NCBI GenBank assembly: GCA_947579605.1
Contig: OX388316.1
Location: 16,247,290-16,311,289, forward strand
Direction: 5' to 3'
Source: Athripsodes cinereus
Taxonomy: Eukaryota > Arthropoda > Insecta > Trichoptera > Leptoceridae
Length of the DNA: 64,000 bases
Shown: piece after piece, positions 35,525 to 47,616 of the stretch
How positions within the stretch are numbered: position 1 is the first letter of the stretch
Layout: each line of letters opens with the position of its first letter
Translations under genes and position numbers: made by a program
Notes under the pieces: model-generated
Databases searched by the model: none
What the model saw: only the letters and a program-made list of their open reading frames with translations
What the model was told of the DNA's origin: nothing

Positions 35525-35770
35525 TGAAAGAAGGAGTGTGAGGAAACGCGAGTGTCGGAGAATCACGTGGCTTAATTACGTGTATTAAATTTTCAAGGAC
35601 GACTGTGTGTTTAGTTAGATACATCGACGTCCGAGTATGAGAAATTTTATGAATGTAGAAGAAACGAAAAAACTACGTAAGGATAGATGTATATAAATAT
35701 ATATATGGCATTCCGTTCTCACTGCCTACTCCACTTGGAACACGGCGTGAGGGTATAGTACAGAATAGTG
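35525..35770 (+). mobile_element. Non-LTR retrotransposon 3' end, family A
   Basis: ACGTGGCTTAATTACGTG, GTATGAGAAATTTTATGAATG, GAAGAAACGAAAAAACTACG and TTCCGTTCTCACTGCCTACT follow the order of the 6.1, 40.1 and 61.0 kb copies. It ends with GGCGTGAGGGTATAG and a degenerate AGTAT tract up to 35795. A (TA)n run interrupts it at 35693-35706. Confidence 0.7.
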
Positions 35771-35814
35771 AGGGTATAGAATAGTATAGTATAGTAGCAA
35801 TAACGTAAGCCATG

Positions 35815-35982
35815 AAATCTCTTCTGCGATTTGGGTGTCCACTAAAACATGTCTCTTTGAATATCTGAAAATCATTTAGGAAAATTAGAAATCTCTTCAA
35901 ATCTCTTCTGCGATTCGGGTGTCCACTAGAACATGTCTCTTCGAAGATCTGGAAATCTTTTAAAAAATTCGAATCCGTATTT
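35815..35982. repeat. 84 bp tandem duplication
   Basis: AAATCTCTTCTGCGATT starts at 35815 and again at 35899; TGTCCACTARAACATGTCTC is repeated at the same spacing. The copies differ by a few substitutions. It stands between the family A LINE end and the hAT element. Confidence 0.85.
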
Positions 35983-36098
35983 TACTTGAAATTCAGATGC
36001 TGCTCATTCTCAAAACATTTTTGATGTCTACAATCTACATACATAGAAATTTATTTTATGATCTTAAACAAATATTTTTAAGGAAATAAATACATAAG

Positions 36099-36944
36099 TA
36101 GGGACCTGAATTTTTCGGTGTTATTTTTATGGAAAAGCGGTGTTATTATTCTGTAAAATCGGTGTTATTTTTCGGTGTTATTTTGATGGAAAAGCGGTGT
36201 TATTTTTCAAAGATTGGTGTTATTCTTTTACAGATTTCGGTACCATTTTCTTAAAATAAATCTAGTTATTTAAAAAAAAAACAACACATTCAGTAATCCC
36301 GGTTTTTTAAGTTAAATTTAAAACACATTTTTTTTAAATGTCTACAGTTATTTAAACTTTTTATTTTACTTTTTTTAAATATGTCTTATACAAATACTTT
36401 TATTACGGTTCAAAATAAAAAATTAATATCGTAGCCAAATTTTTTTCCTTTAAATTAGTCCTGCGATCAGACAACACTGTGTTATAAGAGGACAAGAATC
36501 TATCTGAATCGACATTAGCACAAGGCATCCATATTGCTCTGGTAACTCCCTCAGCAAATTCTTTTTCTTGAAGATTCACAATATTCAATGCCTTGGCTAA
36601 GTCAATTTCACCTGCAGCCAATTGAATTTCAATTACCTCTTTTTATTTACAGTACGTCAATTCACGCCAATTCACGATGTCATTACCATAAAAGGCACGC
36701 CACCATAGACATTCTTTCATAAATTTATGGCTATCCAGTAAATAATAACCACTTGGCCACATTTTAGATATAGATTTTTTTAATTTTGTCATCAATTCGA
36801 TAGATTATTTTATTGTTTCACAACATGTAAAGATATTTCGGTTTTATTTTGCTAGAATGTGGAAATTCGCGTTATTCGCGAAAAAAATGCAAATTTCGCG
36901 AATAAAGGAGGGTTTATCGAAAATGCGAAAAATTCAGGTCCCTA
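36099..36944. mobile_element. hAT-type DNA transposon, internally deleted, with 8 bp TSD
   Basis: The ends are an exact 19 bp inverted repeat, TAGGGACCTGAATTTTTCG at 36099-36117 and its complement at 36926-36944. They are flanked by the identical octamer TACATAAG at 36091-36098 and 36945-36952. Eight-base duplications are characteristic of hAT elements. Just inside the left end the word GGTGTTATTTTTNTGGAAAAG occurs repeatedly, as expected for subterminal transposase-binding repeats. The body keeps the end of a transposase gene on the minus strand. Confidence 0.93.
36403..36690 (-). pseudogene. hAT transposase C-terminal (dimerisation) fragment
   Basis: The minus frame reads AAGEIDLAKALNIVNLQEK, EFAEGVTRAIWMPCANVDSD, RFLSSYNTVLSDRRTNLKEKN and LATILIFYF then stop. 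Hydrophobic-x-P, then V-D-x-x-R-x-x-S-x-Y, D-R-R-x-N-L and L-x-x-x-L-x-x-Y-F is the hATC region that ends hAT transposases. A stop near 36645 separates it from an upstream frame with WWRAFYGND. Only the last part of the roughly 600-residue transposase remains, so the element needs a helper. Confidence 0.82.
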
Positions 36945-37029
36945 TACATAAGTTGTCTTTTTTAACTGAAGAACAAAATTCAATAGCGATAATAATCAAT
37001 ACATACAAAGTTACTGTATATCATTAAAA

Positions 37030-37275
37030 TATTTAGCACTCATCATCTCCGTTAGCTCCTCAATTCTGAGGATTGTGACCATCATGCCCCGTTCTATAAA
37101 TCATTCTTCTCCACCTCGAACAATCCTTGATGTGTAGAGACACATGCAGTGAACTCTGTGTGGCCTCCTTAATTTGGTTGCTCCATCTTGTTGGTACTCG
37201 GGCCCCTTCCACGCCTCGCTTCCACAGCCCAATTTTCCAAGTTCTCAGGCTACCTTCTCGAGTGTCCAAAATATC
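37030..37275 (-). pseudogene. RTE-like LINE ORF2 C-terminal fragment, family E
   Basis: The minus frame reads GSLRTWKIGLWKRGVEGARV, PTRWSNQIKEATQSSLHVSL, HIKDCSRWRRMIYRTGHDGH. It contains the R-W-x-x-x-I-K-E block and the D-x-x-R-W-R-x-M block that close RTE-type ORF2. The D-R is D-C-S-R here. The 22.85 kb fragment shares the last block. No poly(A) tail is seen. Confidence 0.75.
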
Positions 37276-37469
37276 TCAAAAAGCGATGTGAATATAGTTG
37301 GTAGTCGTGTTAAAAGCAATATTCCAACATAAATAAAAAATAAAAAAAAGTCAATATTAAAATCATTCATTTAACGTTTGTGTAAATACGCCAATACTAA
37401 CAGAAATATTTCTACTCGAATCAAAACACTAAAATAAAAACAAAACAAATTTTGAGATGTCCAAAGTAG

Positions 37470-37608
37470 GAGGCGAATCGTGCATCTTTCTTCGCTCAAC
37501 AAACAAGCCGCAGAGCAATTTGCGTAAGGGCATCAGTCCAATTAATTTGGGGGCCGTTCGAGGTGCCATCAGGATGCACAGCGCGCCCAGACACAGGGCT
37601 GGCTGAGA
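37470..37608 (-). other. Candidate orphan exon with strong splice acceptor
   Basis: On the minus strand the acceptor TTTTTCTCAG (37618-37609) opens a GC-rich segment in an AT-rich neighbourhood. Two frames stay open. One gives PALCLGALCILMAPRTAPKL, IGLMPLRKLLCGLFVERRKM and on to 37429. The other gives ASPVSGRAVHPDGTSNGPQ, INWTDALTQIALRLVC and stops at 37496. Neither is recognised and no convincing donor was found. It could be a terminal exon, a pseudogene or part of an unrecognised repeat. Confidence 0.3.
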
Positions 37609-37838
37609 CTGAGAAAAATTAAGTCTTGTGATGATTAACAATTCACAATGAATACTAAAATTAGAAATAATAAGTAGCACAAAATTATTTAATTTAATTA
37701 AACACAGATTTTATCATGATTTTATAGTGATGGCGCGAATATTAATAAAAATACAATCAAATAATAATGAATTGGTCTCTCATTTCTGTGAGTTTTAAAT
37801 AAAATAAGAATGAATTGTGGACTGGGATGTGGAATAAG

Positions 37839-38101
37839 AATGACAACCGGTGTGGCGCGGAGGCTAACGCACTTGCCTTTGAGTCACGAGGTCCCGGGTT
37901 CGATTCCCGGCCAGGGCAAAATGAAGAATGACCTTTTTCAAATTGTCCTGGGTCTGGGTGTTACATGTATATTTGTTCAGTGCATTGTATATATGTATGT
38001 GTATCGTCGTGTTAGTACCCATAATACAAGATTCATATCTTAGTTTGGGACTAGCTCGGTCTGTGTGAATTGTCTATACATGTTATGCTATGTTATGTTA
38101 T
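37839..38101 (+). mobile_element. tRNA-derived SINE, complete, with 7 bp TSD
   Basis: The head contains an A box-like TGGCGCGGAGG (37853-37863) and a perfect B box GGTTCGATTCC (37897-37907) followed by CGGCCAGGGC. This is the internal RNA polymerase III promoter of a tRNA-derived SINE. The body has TTGTCCTGGGTCTGGGTGTT and GGGACTAGCTCGGTCTGTGT, typical of lepidopteran SINEs. The tail is a degenerate TATGT repeat. GAATAAG is found at 37832-37838 and 38102-38108 and is the probable target-site duplication. A plus-strand frame through it (37810-38043) is not a gene. Confidence 0.9.
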
Positions 38102-38102
38102 G

Positions 38103-38243
38103 AATAAGTCTTTCTTTTCCGTAAGTTTGCCACCCATCTTGTCTTATTTTTGTTGGCACGGAAAGGATAGTTTGTATGTTTATTCCATACAGATAATCTG
38201 CCGCCTCGTGAGATATTCCGTTATTGCATGGTAGTAGTAGTAA
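38103..38243 (+). mobile_element. Family B repeat with internal deletion
   Basis: TCTTTCTTTTCCGTAAGTTT is joined directly to GCCACCCATCTTGTCTTATT, so the middle block present in other copies is missing. It continues with TTTGTTGGCACGGAAAGGAT, CGTGAGATATTCCGTTATTG and a (TAG)4 tail. It abuts the SINE on its left. Confidence 0.8.
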
Positions 38244-38244
38244 A

Positions 38245-40135
38245 ACAATACTGATAATCAAATTTACGTATTTATTTGTATAAGCTAATCCTTGTTTAAG
38301 AAAACAATCACCAAAAATTAGCCTTTTATAATATGTGTGTGCGTATTTTTATAGGGTGTAACATAATAATCGCATATATCAAGTAATAAAAAATGCAAGA
38401 ATTAAATTTGCATAAAAAACGAAAAAGGGTTCATAAACATGCCATAAGTACCCATGTGCAAGGTAAATCCATTAAATAAATTCTGACATTTTGATATTCA
38501 CTTGCGATATAATCTATCAGTGCACGGTAATTAAAATAATATATAAAATTAAATACAACCCTGACGTTAAAAATCCAAAGGTGCAAATTATCTTTCACGG
38601 TCCCGAGTGATCATCAAAAGACATTCCTCGAGGCATTTATTACCGGCCACTAAAATTGAAGAGAGATTTGAACAATAAAAAAGGGTCAACAAGGGCCAAT
38701 GAAAATAAGATAAAGATGCAAAGAAAGTTATTAAAGCAGTGATCAAGAACTTGTTAGCAAATTATTTCACAATTTTGTTTTGTTATAATTTCTTGCGTGT
38801 CATAAAAAGTTATTAAAAAATAGCACATTGCGTTGAAAGTGGTGTTCTTTTGATTCCACAAACAAAAAATTCTAAAATTCTGTTATATGAATAATGATGT
38901 GCAAGAAGAATAAAATAAATAAATAAATAAAATTTGAATATTTTCTATTAGAAGGATATTTTGTTTTGAGTTTTCCGTAGACCGTCATATTGCTTCAAAA
39001 CTTCAACGTGACATAATATCTTAGAATATCAGAATTTTGAGTTAATTGCTTATAGAACTGGAGAGTCGATAAATATTATACATACATGGACAATTTGTAA
39101 AGCGCCGTTTACTCATAACATGACCTCAAAAACACCATATTGGCCGTCTATCGGCCAAAATTCCCAGCAAAGGTGTGTCACTCATAATATGTCTCCAAAT
39201 AATAGTAATAAAAAACAATGTAAAAATTCCAGTTACAAAACTAGGACCTCATCCAAAATAAGGCGAATATTAGCCAAAAAATTCAAAGATATCTATAATT
39301 TTAAATTAAGTAAACTTTTACAGACACTTCATTCATGAGTTCTTACAAAAAAGGTAATGAAACAAAAAAAAACCGCATCTATTTTTATTTATTGATTATA
39401 GATATTTTGTATGTAGACAATGATATACACATACATACTCGTACAGCCTTCAATCATCCTATATTCATTGTAAAGATTTGCAAAGTCACTCTAATGACAG
39501 CAATGTTACGAGTATGCAACAAGAATAATAATATCTATCAATGGAAGACGAGGGAAAGTAAACTTCCACTTTTGTCTAACAGTTGGTAATTCTCTTTTCA
39601 TCACTCATCATTTAGTCATTATTGCACCATGCAAATTAACTTCGGTATTGATGGAAATACTCAATTGCCTATAATTGAAATGTATTCTCTCATCTCCTAT
39701 TCTTCATAAGCGGGGTATGAATGTAATCTATACACTCACAATAATTAACGTGGAATTTTACTCAGATTTTACTACGAACCGGCGATTTCAGTGCAACGAA
39801 AGTAAACTGCGAATGAAATCACAACACCATAAACGGTTATAAAATCAGAAACGCAAGGTTGTATCATGAAAAAGATATTTTTGTAATTTATTGCTCTTCA
39901 CAACTGGAAATGTGGTTGCAAAAAAGAGCTTTAACTTTCTGAACTATGGATATCCTGATTTAAGAGTAGTTTCCCAGCATTCTATGATATCTTTATCAAG
40001 AACATTCACTAGTTTGCAAGTTATTTAGCATTCCTAGCATTCAGTTCATTCAGATCCTTTTTATAATAAACTTTCTCCACATTAAAACATAAGTTGACAA
40101 TTAAACAGATAATTTTATCATGTAGAAATGTTGTG
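38245..40135. other. AT-rich stretch with one family C LINE tail
   Basis: It is mostly AT-rich. GAATAATGATGTGCAAGAAGAATAAAATAAATAA, read in parts at 38888-38935, is the last 45 bp of a family C LINE on the plus strand. A GC-richer piece at 38595-38660 (TTTCACGGTCCCGAGTGATC) is unassigned. Frames at 39120-39338 and 39335-39589 have no motif. Confidence 0.5.
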
Positions 40136-40138
40136 CGC

Positions 40139-40290
40139 ACATTGAATAGGAGAAGGAAGATGCATGAGGGATTGCATGATAGCGACGGAAGCAAAACATG
40201 TATGCAAGAATAGGAATAAGTGGTGCTCGATCCTTTCTGCCTATCCCAAAAGAGAAGTGGCGTGGCAGTGATGATAATGATGATGATATA
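40139..40290 (+). mobile_element. Non-LTR retrotransposon 3' end, family A
   Basis: GGAAGATGCATGAGGGATTG, GATAGCGACGGAAGCAAAAC, AAGTGGTGCTCGATCCTTTC and TGCCTATCCCAAAAGAGAAG closely follow the 61 kb copy. In frame it would read ...R-K-W-C-S-I-L-S-A-Y-P. The tail is (GAT)n instead of (GTAT)n. Confidence 0.82.
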
Positions 40291-40294
40291 ACTA

Positions 40295-41740
40295 TGTCTG
40301 TGATTTATTGGATACCATCCTAAAAAGTTTTTTTTTTTTTATTTTATTTTATTCCTCTTAAAGGACAAAAACAGTTCAAATTAACAAATATTAACAGTCA
40401 TATTTTTCCAGAAAACAAACCAATCAAGGTCCCGCAAATTACCGAAGCGTATGACGAACAAGTAAAGTTGCAAGTAAACAGTTATAACACAAACTCACCC
40501 CACCCATATCAAATGCAAAAATCAAAACAAACCTCGTGAAAATGAGAAGCTTAAAATTAAAAAGTTGCAGATTATCTAAACACTAAACTTCCGTAAACCG
40601 TTTATGTTCAATTTAATAACAAATTTCAAATAAATTGTGTGCCTATAGAAAATAGGAATGTTGGATAAACACATACAATATTCCCTAGAAATTTAATAAC
40701 CATCGTTCACTTTCTTACACACAACAAATACAATGAGCAGTAATAAATAATACAACAATAAACTATCATACAAACAATCGATGTGTGATGTTAGCTGTAG
40801 CACATCGTGCAATGTAACAAGAACGTAATTATGTATGTACAAGTAGGTACTGTTACTTTACAATTCATAATTAGTGACATGAGATACTTAGTAAGGAAAG
40901 TGAATCGTGTTGTTTGTAAGACAAATACTATATTTATATCTTATTATTAAGAAGTTAATTATTATGCTCTATTAGATGATTCTAAATTTTATAATTCACT
41001 CTTTCACTCACCTACTCGTATGTTCCAAGGCCGGATGTAGAATATTTCTCAATTAGTTCAAAGATGCTACCTGTATTTTAAAAATTAATTTAGGTACGTG
41101 TGTGATGTTTTAAATGAATACTTTTAGCAAGAGTCTCAAACCAAATGTAAGGAAGATTAATGAGTCGTATGCTGTCCAGTATAGGTATTGACTTATTGAT
41201 TAAATAATCAAATGATTTTTAGACAGCGTCTAAAGCAGTATGACATCGCAATTATAAATTAAATTGATAATTCATCACAATCGAATAAATAAAATGATAA
41301 CAAACAATTGTTACTTACTCTCTTCGTAAATTACTTTGATGATAATATTAGACTTAGAACTTCAAAGATTTCTTCTTGCTACTGTGTTTAGTACAGAATG
41401 AAATTATTCAATCAAATCGTTATCTTCTTACAAACACCAATTACCAAGTTGGCAACTCATCTTATTAGATAACTGAAAAATGCCTGAATACACATTTTGT
41501 AACACGGTAAAGCAGGATCATTAAATTGTCTCACAACTTGAAACTCCTCGGAGCTCTTCTAGGTATCATTACGTAAACAAGATCCATGAACGAAATACTG
41601 GCAGTTGAAGTGATGCATTGATTAACAGTAGTAGCAAAAATCCATGTATAAATATTGAATTTATTACTTACAACGCTAAAAAAATATAATATACAACATA
41701 ATTGACATATTTCATTTCATTAAAAGCAGAAAATAAAAAA
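40295..41740. other. AT-rich non-coding stretch
   Basis: A T-rich tract with TTTTATTTTATTTTATTCCTC (40327-40353) may be a minus-strand retroposon tail, but its body is not recognised. The rest is AT-rich and featureless. Confidence 0.4.
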
Positions 41741-41744
41741 TTGA

Positions 41745-41982
41745 TTTGTTAGTCTTGAACCTCTTATTCTGCTTGTACTAGCACATTGATCTGTTTGTTC
41801 GGAATTTGCCTTCTCTTGCGGCGCTGAAGACAAGTGATCCTTCCGTCTTTTAGGTGACTTTCCTGGCAATCTTCGGCCCAGTGGTGTCTCGTTCGCGGCG
41901 ATGTGGGTTTTCGTATCCACATAGTCCCTCCAAAACCGTCTTCTCTTTCTGCTCCAGAAAACGATATAATATTCAATTTCAC
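41745..41982 (-). other. GC-richer segment with basic open frames, unrecognised
   Basis: Two minus frames overlap: MDTKTHIAANETPLGRRLPG, KSPKRRKDHLSSAPQEKANS (41720-41920) and GAEREDGFGGTMWIRKPTSP, RTRHHWAEDCQESHLKDGR, ITCLQRRKRRQIPNKQINVL (41764-41982). The second runs upstream past the first. Composition and GC content differ from the surrounding noise. I recognise no domain. A decayed retroelement frame is the most likely explanation; a short exon is possible. Confidence 0.3.
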
Positions 41983-41984
41983 AT

Positions 41985-44960
41985 TACACTATATTCTTTA
42001 AAAACCTACGGAAAGTTAAAATGTGTTTGTTCAATTCGGTCGATATGCATATTTTTGTATGAAGTTGTTATACATAGCTTTTGAATGGTAATAATCACTC
42101 TGTATTAAATAAAAATTACTAACTCTAATAAATTCTAATCATAGCTGACGGAACACTACCAAGAAACTGTTGTACTTACGGAAAAAAGGATAGTTACGCA
42201 AAAGACAGAGAAAGCAATATAATAATTTTGCATTGCACGATGCTAAACCACCGAGATCGTACTGTGGAACAAATACAACAGCCTCGTTTCTGGTCAAAGT
42301 ACAAAGGAAACTAGGTTTTACGCAAATACAGTTTGTGATGTACTTTTGTTTGAATGTCTAGTGATTGTTGAGTTCTTGTTTGCGTAAGTTTATCCAATTT
42401 GTATATTGTGAAGCCCGCCAGGAGAACGTGTTGCCGAACAGGCTGATAACGCATAAGTCCACTTTCAACTGTGGCTCGCGATATATCTGCTTTTGGTACT
42501 TCAATATAAAAAAAATAAACTAATTGATCCTGTTTTATTTGAACTGCATTGCATTTTACAAAATGGTATAATATAAATGAACTGTTGTTTACTATTATTT
42601 ATCATTCAATCATTCTATGAAATTAACAAGACTTGTTCACAGAAAATTTCTGACTCTTAAAATACCTGAAAATGAAGTGATAAACAAAAATATCACATAC
42701 AATGAAAAGACACGCTGTTTAACAAACGTCTTCAAACGCATATTTAAAATACACACTTTCCGATGACGTGGATATTTAATATTTATTTTAATGAGTTATT
42801 TAAACTTAAGACTGTCGAAAGATCGTAAAACGGTGCCAAAGAAAAAAATCTTCAAACATCATCATCAAAACTAACTAAAATAATATTGAACAATTCTGTG
42901 AAATGAGTCGTAGTAGAATAGATATTATTTTATTCATCAAATTATTAAAGTTTAAAAAGCTTCGGTCCAATAATAGTATATCAAACGAGCGGTTAAAGAT
43001 TATAATCTCCTACGCCATTTTATGTCTCGTCTCGTTTTAAAGAAAAATACGAGAAAATACAAGTAGGTTGGTATGTAAAAATAATAAAATGTACAACGTG
43101 TTTTTTATTTGTCTTATTTCTTTACACATGTAAATTTACAAGCGAAATAAAATCTGGGTAATATATTTTACTGCAACACGGAAAAAATAAACAAAACCAT
43201 TGTCAGAATATAAAGACGCTTCAGAAACGGGGATACAGAACATGAATTTTGCGAATATTCCGCGTGAGTCTGTTTTATAAGTGACTAATTTGTAGCAAAA
43301 ATTAAATAAGATAACAAAGTGTTAAATGAACTTCGTATATTCAGAATGATTATTCATTAATTGAGTCACAATTTTTCACGATATTTCCACCTTGAACACC
43401 TACATCATGTTACAATAAAGTAAACAAACTTTCATATAAAAAAAAAATCGGATTGATTTAATGACATAACTGCCATAGTGAAAGGCAAAACTTAAAGTCA
43501 ACAAAAATTATCTCACACTGCGTTTATCCTGGTAAGTAAAACGAACACTTAAAGTAAATCGAAGAAAAATATCCTGGTAAGTAAAACGAAGGTTTAAAAA
43601 ACGACATGAAAAATTATCTAATAATTAATATCGTCACGATTAATGTGTACTAAAAACCTGTTGCAAGCCATAAACAAAACCTGAAAAAGAAATTATTATT
43701 ATTTTAAATATGGACGAAGCCATACAAATTTCAATATGCAAGACGTCAACGCCCAGTCAAAGTAACAACCTGTCAAGTAATAAAACAAACAAGCGAGAAT
43801 TTTTTCACGTTTCAACATCTCGCCTCGCTCTCCTTTATACGTCGCCCTCTGAAGGATCTATTTATGTGTGGATTTATGGAGGTCGACTAGCTTATTTGCA
43901 TATATAACAAATGAGGGATAAATTATAGGATGGGCGAATGCAAAAAGATCATAACACATTTAATTCCGTGCAGTCTTGTTAGGCGCAAACGCAAATATGA
44001 ATTGGATACAGCGGTTCTAAAACTTAGTCTCACGAAAATTTTAATTATTTATTTATAATTAACTGAAATACAGAAGAAAATTAACATGATTTCAATATCA
44101 TATTCTCTACATCTACTTCATAATACAGATTATTTCATGCTCATTAAAGAATCTAAATACAGAGCAATAAAATAAAAAATGTTTTACTTAAATATAAAAA
44201 ACTTATCATCAACATGACATTTCTTCAGGGTTGTGAAAAACCATGAATAATTAATAGAATAAAAGTGAATTAAACAGTTAACAATGTCCTTCATTGTATT
44301 GTTCGTAAACTATTTTGCGAATTTATACCACATGGAAATCTTTGAAAAAATAACAGTTTGAAACAAAAAAACTTATTTAACTATAAATAAATCTGTAATA
44401 TTGAGTTGCATTAACATATGAATCAAACCAACACACAATTTATTTACTAAAAACGAAATTTTGAAACTCAACGGCGAATGAAAAACAGAAGAAATTATGA
44501 TTAAGTGTTGTAAATCCTCGCATTAATAATATAATCTGAACATAAAATAAAAGTAGCAAAATTCTTATAATAATAATTATTATTAATTTTACCCATAAAT
44601 AAAGTTGGATAGGACGTTTTGCAATATAAAGTGGTGAAGTATGTACCTACTATCACGCGAACTGCTGCAAGTTATCAAAATGCGTAAAGATGGATTGTTC
44701 ACTGTTCATACATATTATACCTAGCAATAAATAAATATATTTTAGTACATATCGCAAATAAATTCACAATCGTATAATCAATTTATACTATGAATTCTGC
44801 CGACAAAGTATGTGATTTTTCATCATGCATTATATTTTTTTAGAAAAGCTTAATTTTTTTTTAAAGTAACTATAAATTGTATTAGAACAAAATTAAATAA
44901 AGCTACATGTTTTTTGCAATTCACAATGCAGTTAAAATATACAACCATAATTACTATCAA
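41985..44960. other. AT-rich non-coding stretch
   Basis: It is mostly AT-rich. A GC-richer patch at 42410-42485 (AGCCCGCCAGGAGAACGTGT) and another at 43815-43895 (CATCTCGCCTCGCTCTCC, and ATTTGCATATATAA) are unassigned. TCCTGGTAAGTAAAACGAA is duplicated 43 bp apart at 43528 and 43571. Confidence 0.4.
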
Positions 44961-44967
44961 CGTCTTT

Positions 44968-45040
44968 TCTTCTTCTTCGCCCTCGCTCTAATCCCATTTA
45001 TTTGGGGTCGGCTCTCCTAGTCCTCATCTTCCAAATTTTT
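44968..45040 (-). mobile_element. LINE 3' end with (GAA)n tail
   Basis: On the minus strand the segment reads GATGAGGACTAGGAGAGCCG, ACCCCAAATAAATGGGATTA, GAGCGAGGGCGAAGAAGAAG. A body with CCGACCCCAAATAAATGGGAT followed by a GAA tail is a very common LINE ending in moths and butterflies, as far as I recall. Only the end is present. Confidence 0.65.
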
Positions 45041-45472
45041 AACTATCAACGTCTTGTTCTTAAATTAAACAAAAAATAAAAATGGCTGTAGGACAAGAAA
45101 ATTATAGAATTGCATAAAATGCAGTTGTATCTTATTTTCATTTTCATTTAGCAGAACATGAACCAGTTTAGTTAATATTTAATAATTGATCATTTGTTAC
45201 ATATTATACATTTTGATATAACTATTGATCTCGATAGTACCTGATCATAACTAATTATAATTGTACCTGTATGAGTGTAAAAAGTTTACGGCGGCTATAA
45301 AGTTAACAATCGAAGTCTTATTACTACAGGTATATTTATTTCGATGGTTTATTATTTTGGTCCTAACAATATTGATGCTGTAATAAAACGTCCATAAATG
45401 CTATACACCATTTTTATTTCAACATATCCTACCAACACTTACACCTGTTGGTATGTATGGAGTATCAGTTTA

Positions 45473-45626
45473 AATTTCACTGTTCAATTACAACTTACGA
45501 AAGAAAGCTTACGAACAACACAAATGCAATATTTACGTTACAATAGTTACGAACAACACAAATTTCACTGTTCAATTACAACTTACGAAAGAAAGCTTAC
45601 GAACAACACAAATGCAATATTTACCA
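45473..45626. repeat. 88 bp tandem duplication, 1.75 copies
   Basis: AATTTCACTGTTCAATTACA begins at 45473 and 45561. The two copies are identical through GCAATATTTAC. Inside the unit ACGAACAACACAAAT is itself repeated. The near-identity suggests a recent event. Confidence 0.92.
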
Positions 45627-45629
45627 TAC

Positions 45630-47550
45630 TGAAAATATATATCCTTTGTTTAAAGATAAGTCATATTATTTCCACAAGATATGCTTGGGAACATTGTTTT
45701 CACAAAATGTCGCTTTGAAGGATCGTTGACCTTACGAGTTGTTTTTTAAAATATTAGGAGAGGATTGTTTTGACTGAGTCGTGAAGATGATGAGACATTA
45801 ATAACACTATTTTGTAGTTCATCACGAGGTTCTTGAGGGCCTCTGTGAAGAATGACGTGGAAAGATAGGGAGAGGGCTTATTACCCCTTTGTCATTTATA
45901 GGTATATCAAAGAACGAAACAAAAGTAAAATATAATTATATGTATAACTTTTGTAATCAACTAATAAAGTTTTATTACGAATTAATTTTATTAATTTGCC
46001 CTGTGTTAATGTTTTTATTTTTTTGTTTAAAACGCACACCTACATATATGATTATGTAAATACTATTTGTAAACCTTGATTGTCAACGGTCAGTGTGCCG
46101 TTTATGATGTAAAGATAAATAAATAAATAACAATATAAATATTCCCAAATAGTCTAGGTACAGTCTATAAAAATACCTAGCAATAAATTCGATGATACAT
46201 ATATTCAGTATAAAATATTCTTTACACATAAATCATATCAATCATCACCCTACCGAATTGTTATACAATTAATATTCTAAATAGCCAATTATTAATGAAT
46301 AATATTTACATTGTCCTTATTGTAGTCTAAAAATTAGACGGAAATAAAATTATATTTATTAAATTGACCGCGCACAACGAAGAGTGTTAGTATGGATATG
46401 GTATGTAGGTAGGTAAGTAAGATAACGATGTACGTATGTACCTATGGATATGGTGGTTCACTAACTCATAATAATCGTTGATTAACGAGCCCATTTAACA
46501 TGATTGTTATACATCTGATTATATGGGACTAAATGTTGCCCTAATTATAGGGTAGAAAGAACGATCCGTAATAGATAACATCTCTATACATTAGGCACAG
46601 CAGTTGAGCATTGTACGAGTAACTATATACATTGATAGTCACAATATGATCGCATTTAAAAGTATAATCGATAATACATAGGTACAATAATAATAAGGCG
46701 AACATAATCGATCTAATTTGGTACTAATTTATATTATAGGGATTTATTGATAATAATGTATGTACCAAAACTATTCCAGGTAAAGTATGTAACTAAGATG
46801 AATTTTGTTGATAGTTGATATACTTAGTTAAAGTTGTAGTCTCGCTGTAGTACAGATGATAGAATAAACGTTGTAGGTAGTTGTGTATTTATCAGTAGTT
46901 GCTGTCCTCCCATAACAACTTAATTTCAGCCAGATATATTTAAAATAATTTTTAAGTAATTCTGTAACATGAACATACCTATTATATAACTGATAAGTCA
47001 ATTATTTTAGTAGCTGCAAAATAACATAAAAGTATATATTTTTATACACCGATATCATAAATACGTATAGATTTTCAAGATCCTCACTATACGATGTCAA
47101 GTTAATGAAAACGAATCCATCATCAAAGATTCTATATGAACAATTAACATCATAATGTACCTACTTAAGTATATTGCAACAAGTTTTTGCAAGGTGTCGG
47201 ATGGTAAATTAAGTTAACTCAGGGAAATAATTTCAACGACACCTTGCATGGATCGCGACCTACGCCTTAACCTCTTGTGTTCAACATATTATTCAGTAAT
47301 TCCAACGCCCAATGTCTTGTGTGATGTCCAGTGGAATTTCTAGATGTTTCAACATCGATATGTTGTTGTTCTACGCTCTTGTGGAATCTATAGATGTTAA
47401 TTCAAGAAAAACATTCCTTGAAACTTTATTACAAATTACAACAATATTCAGGTACCTAATAAAATAATAAGAAGCCTGTGATATGACAATTTTACACCTA
47501 TTTTTTGTTAAAGTTGATATTTTCAACCGACGGTACTTGGTGGAAATTCA
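45630..47550. other. AT-rich stretch with one (AAAT)n tail and a small inverted repeat
   Basis: GTCAACGGTCAGTGTGCCGT followed by TTATGATGTAAAG and ATAAATAAATAAATAA (46077-46130) is a probable LINE 3' end on the plus strand. GCAAGGTGTCG at 47189-47199 pairs with CGACACCTTGC at 47237-47247. Otherwise AT-rich. Confidence 0.45.
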
Positions 47551-47616
47551 TGTTGAATTAATTAAAATAAAACACTTATTAGTAGTATATCCACGGTGAC
47601 TTTTTATTGGACGCGA

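Noticed and set aside
37847..37917. Possible tRNA gene with a perfect B box
   Set aside because: The head is followed by a typical SINE body, a TATGT tail and a probable 7 bp TSD; it is a SINE.
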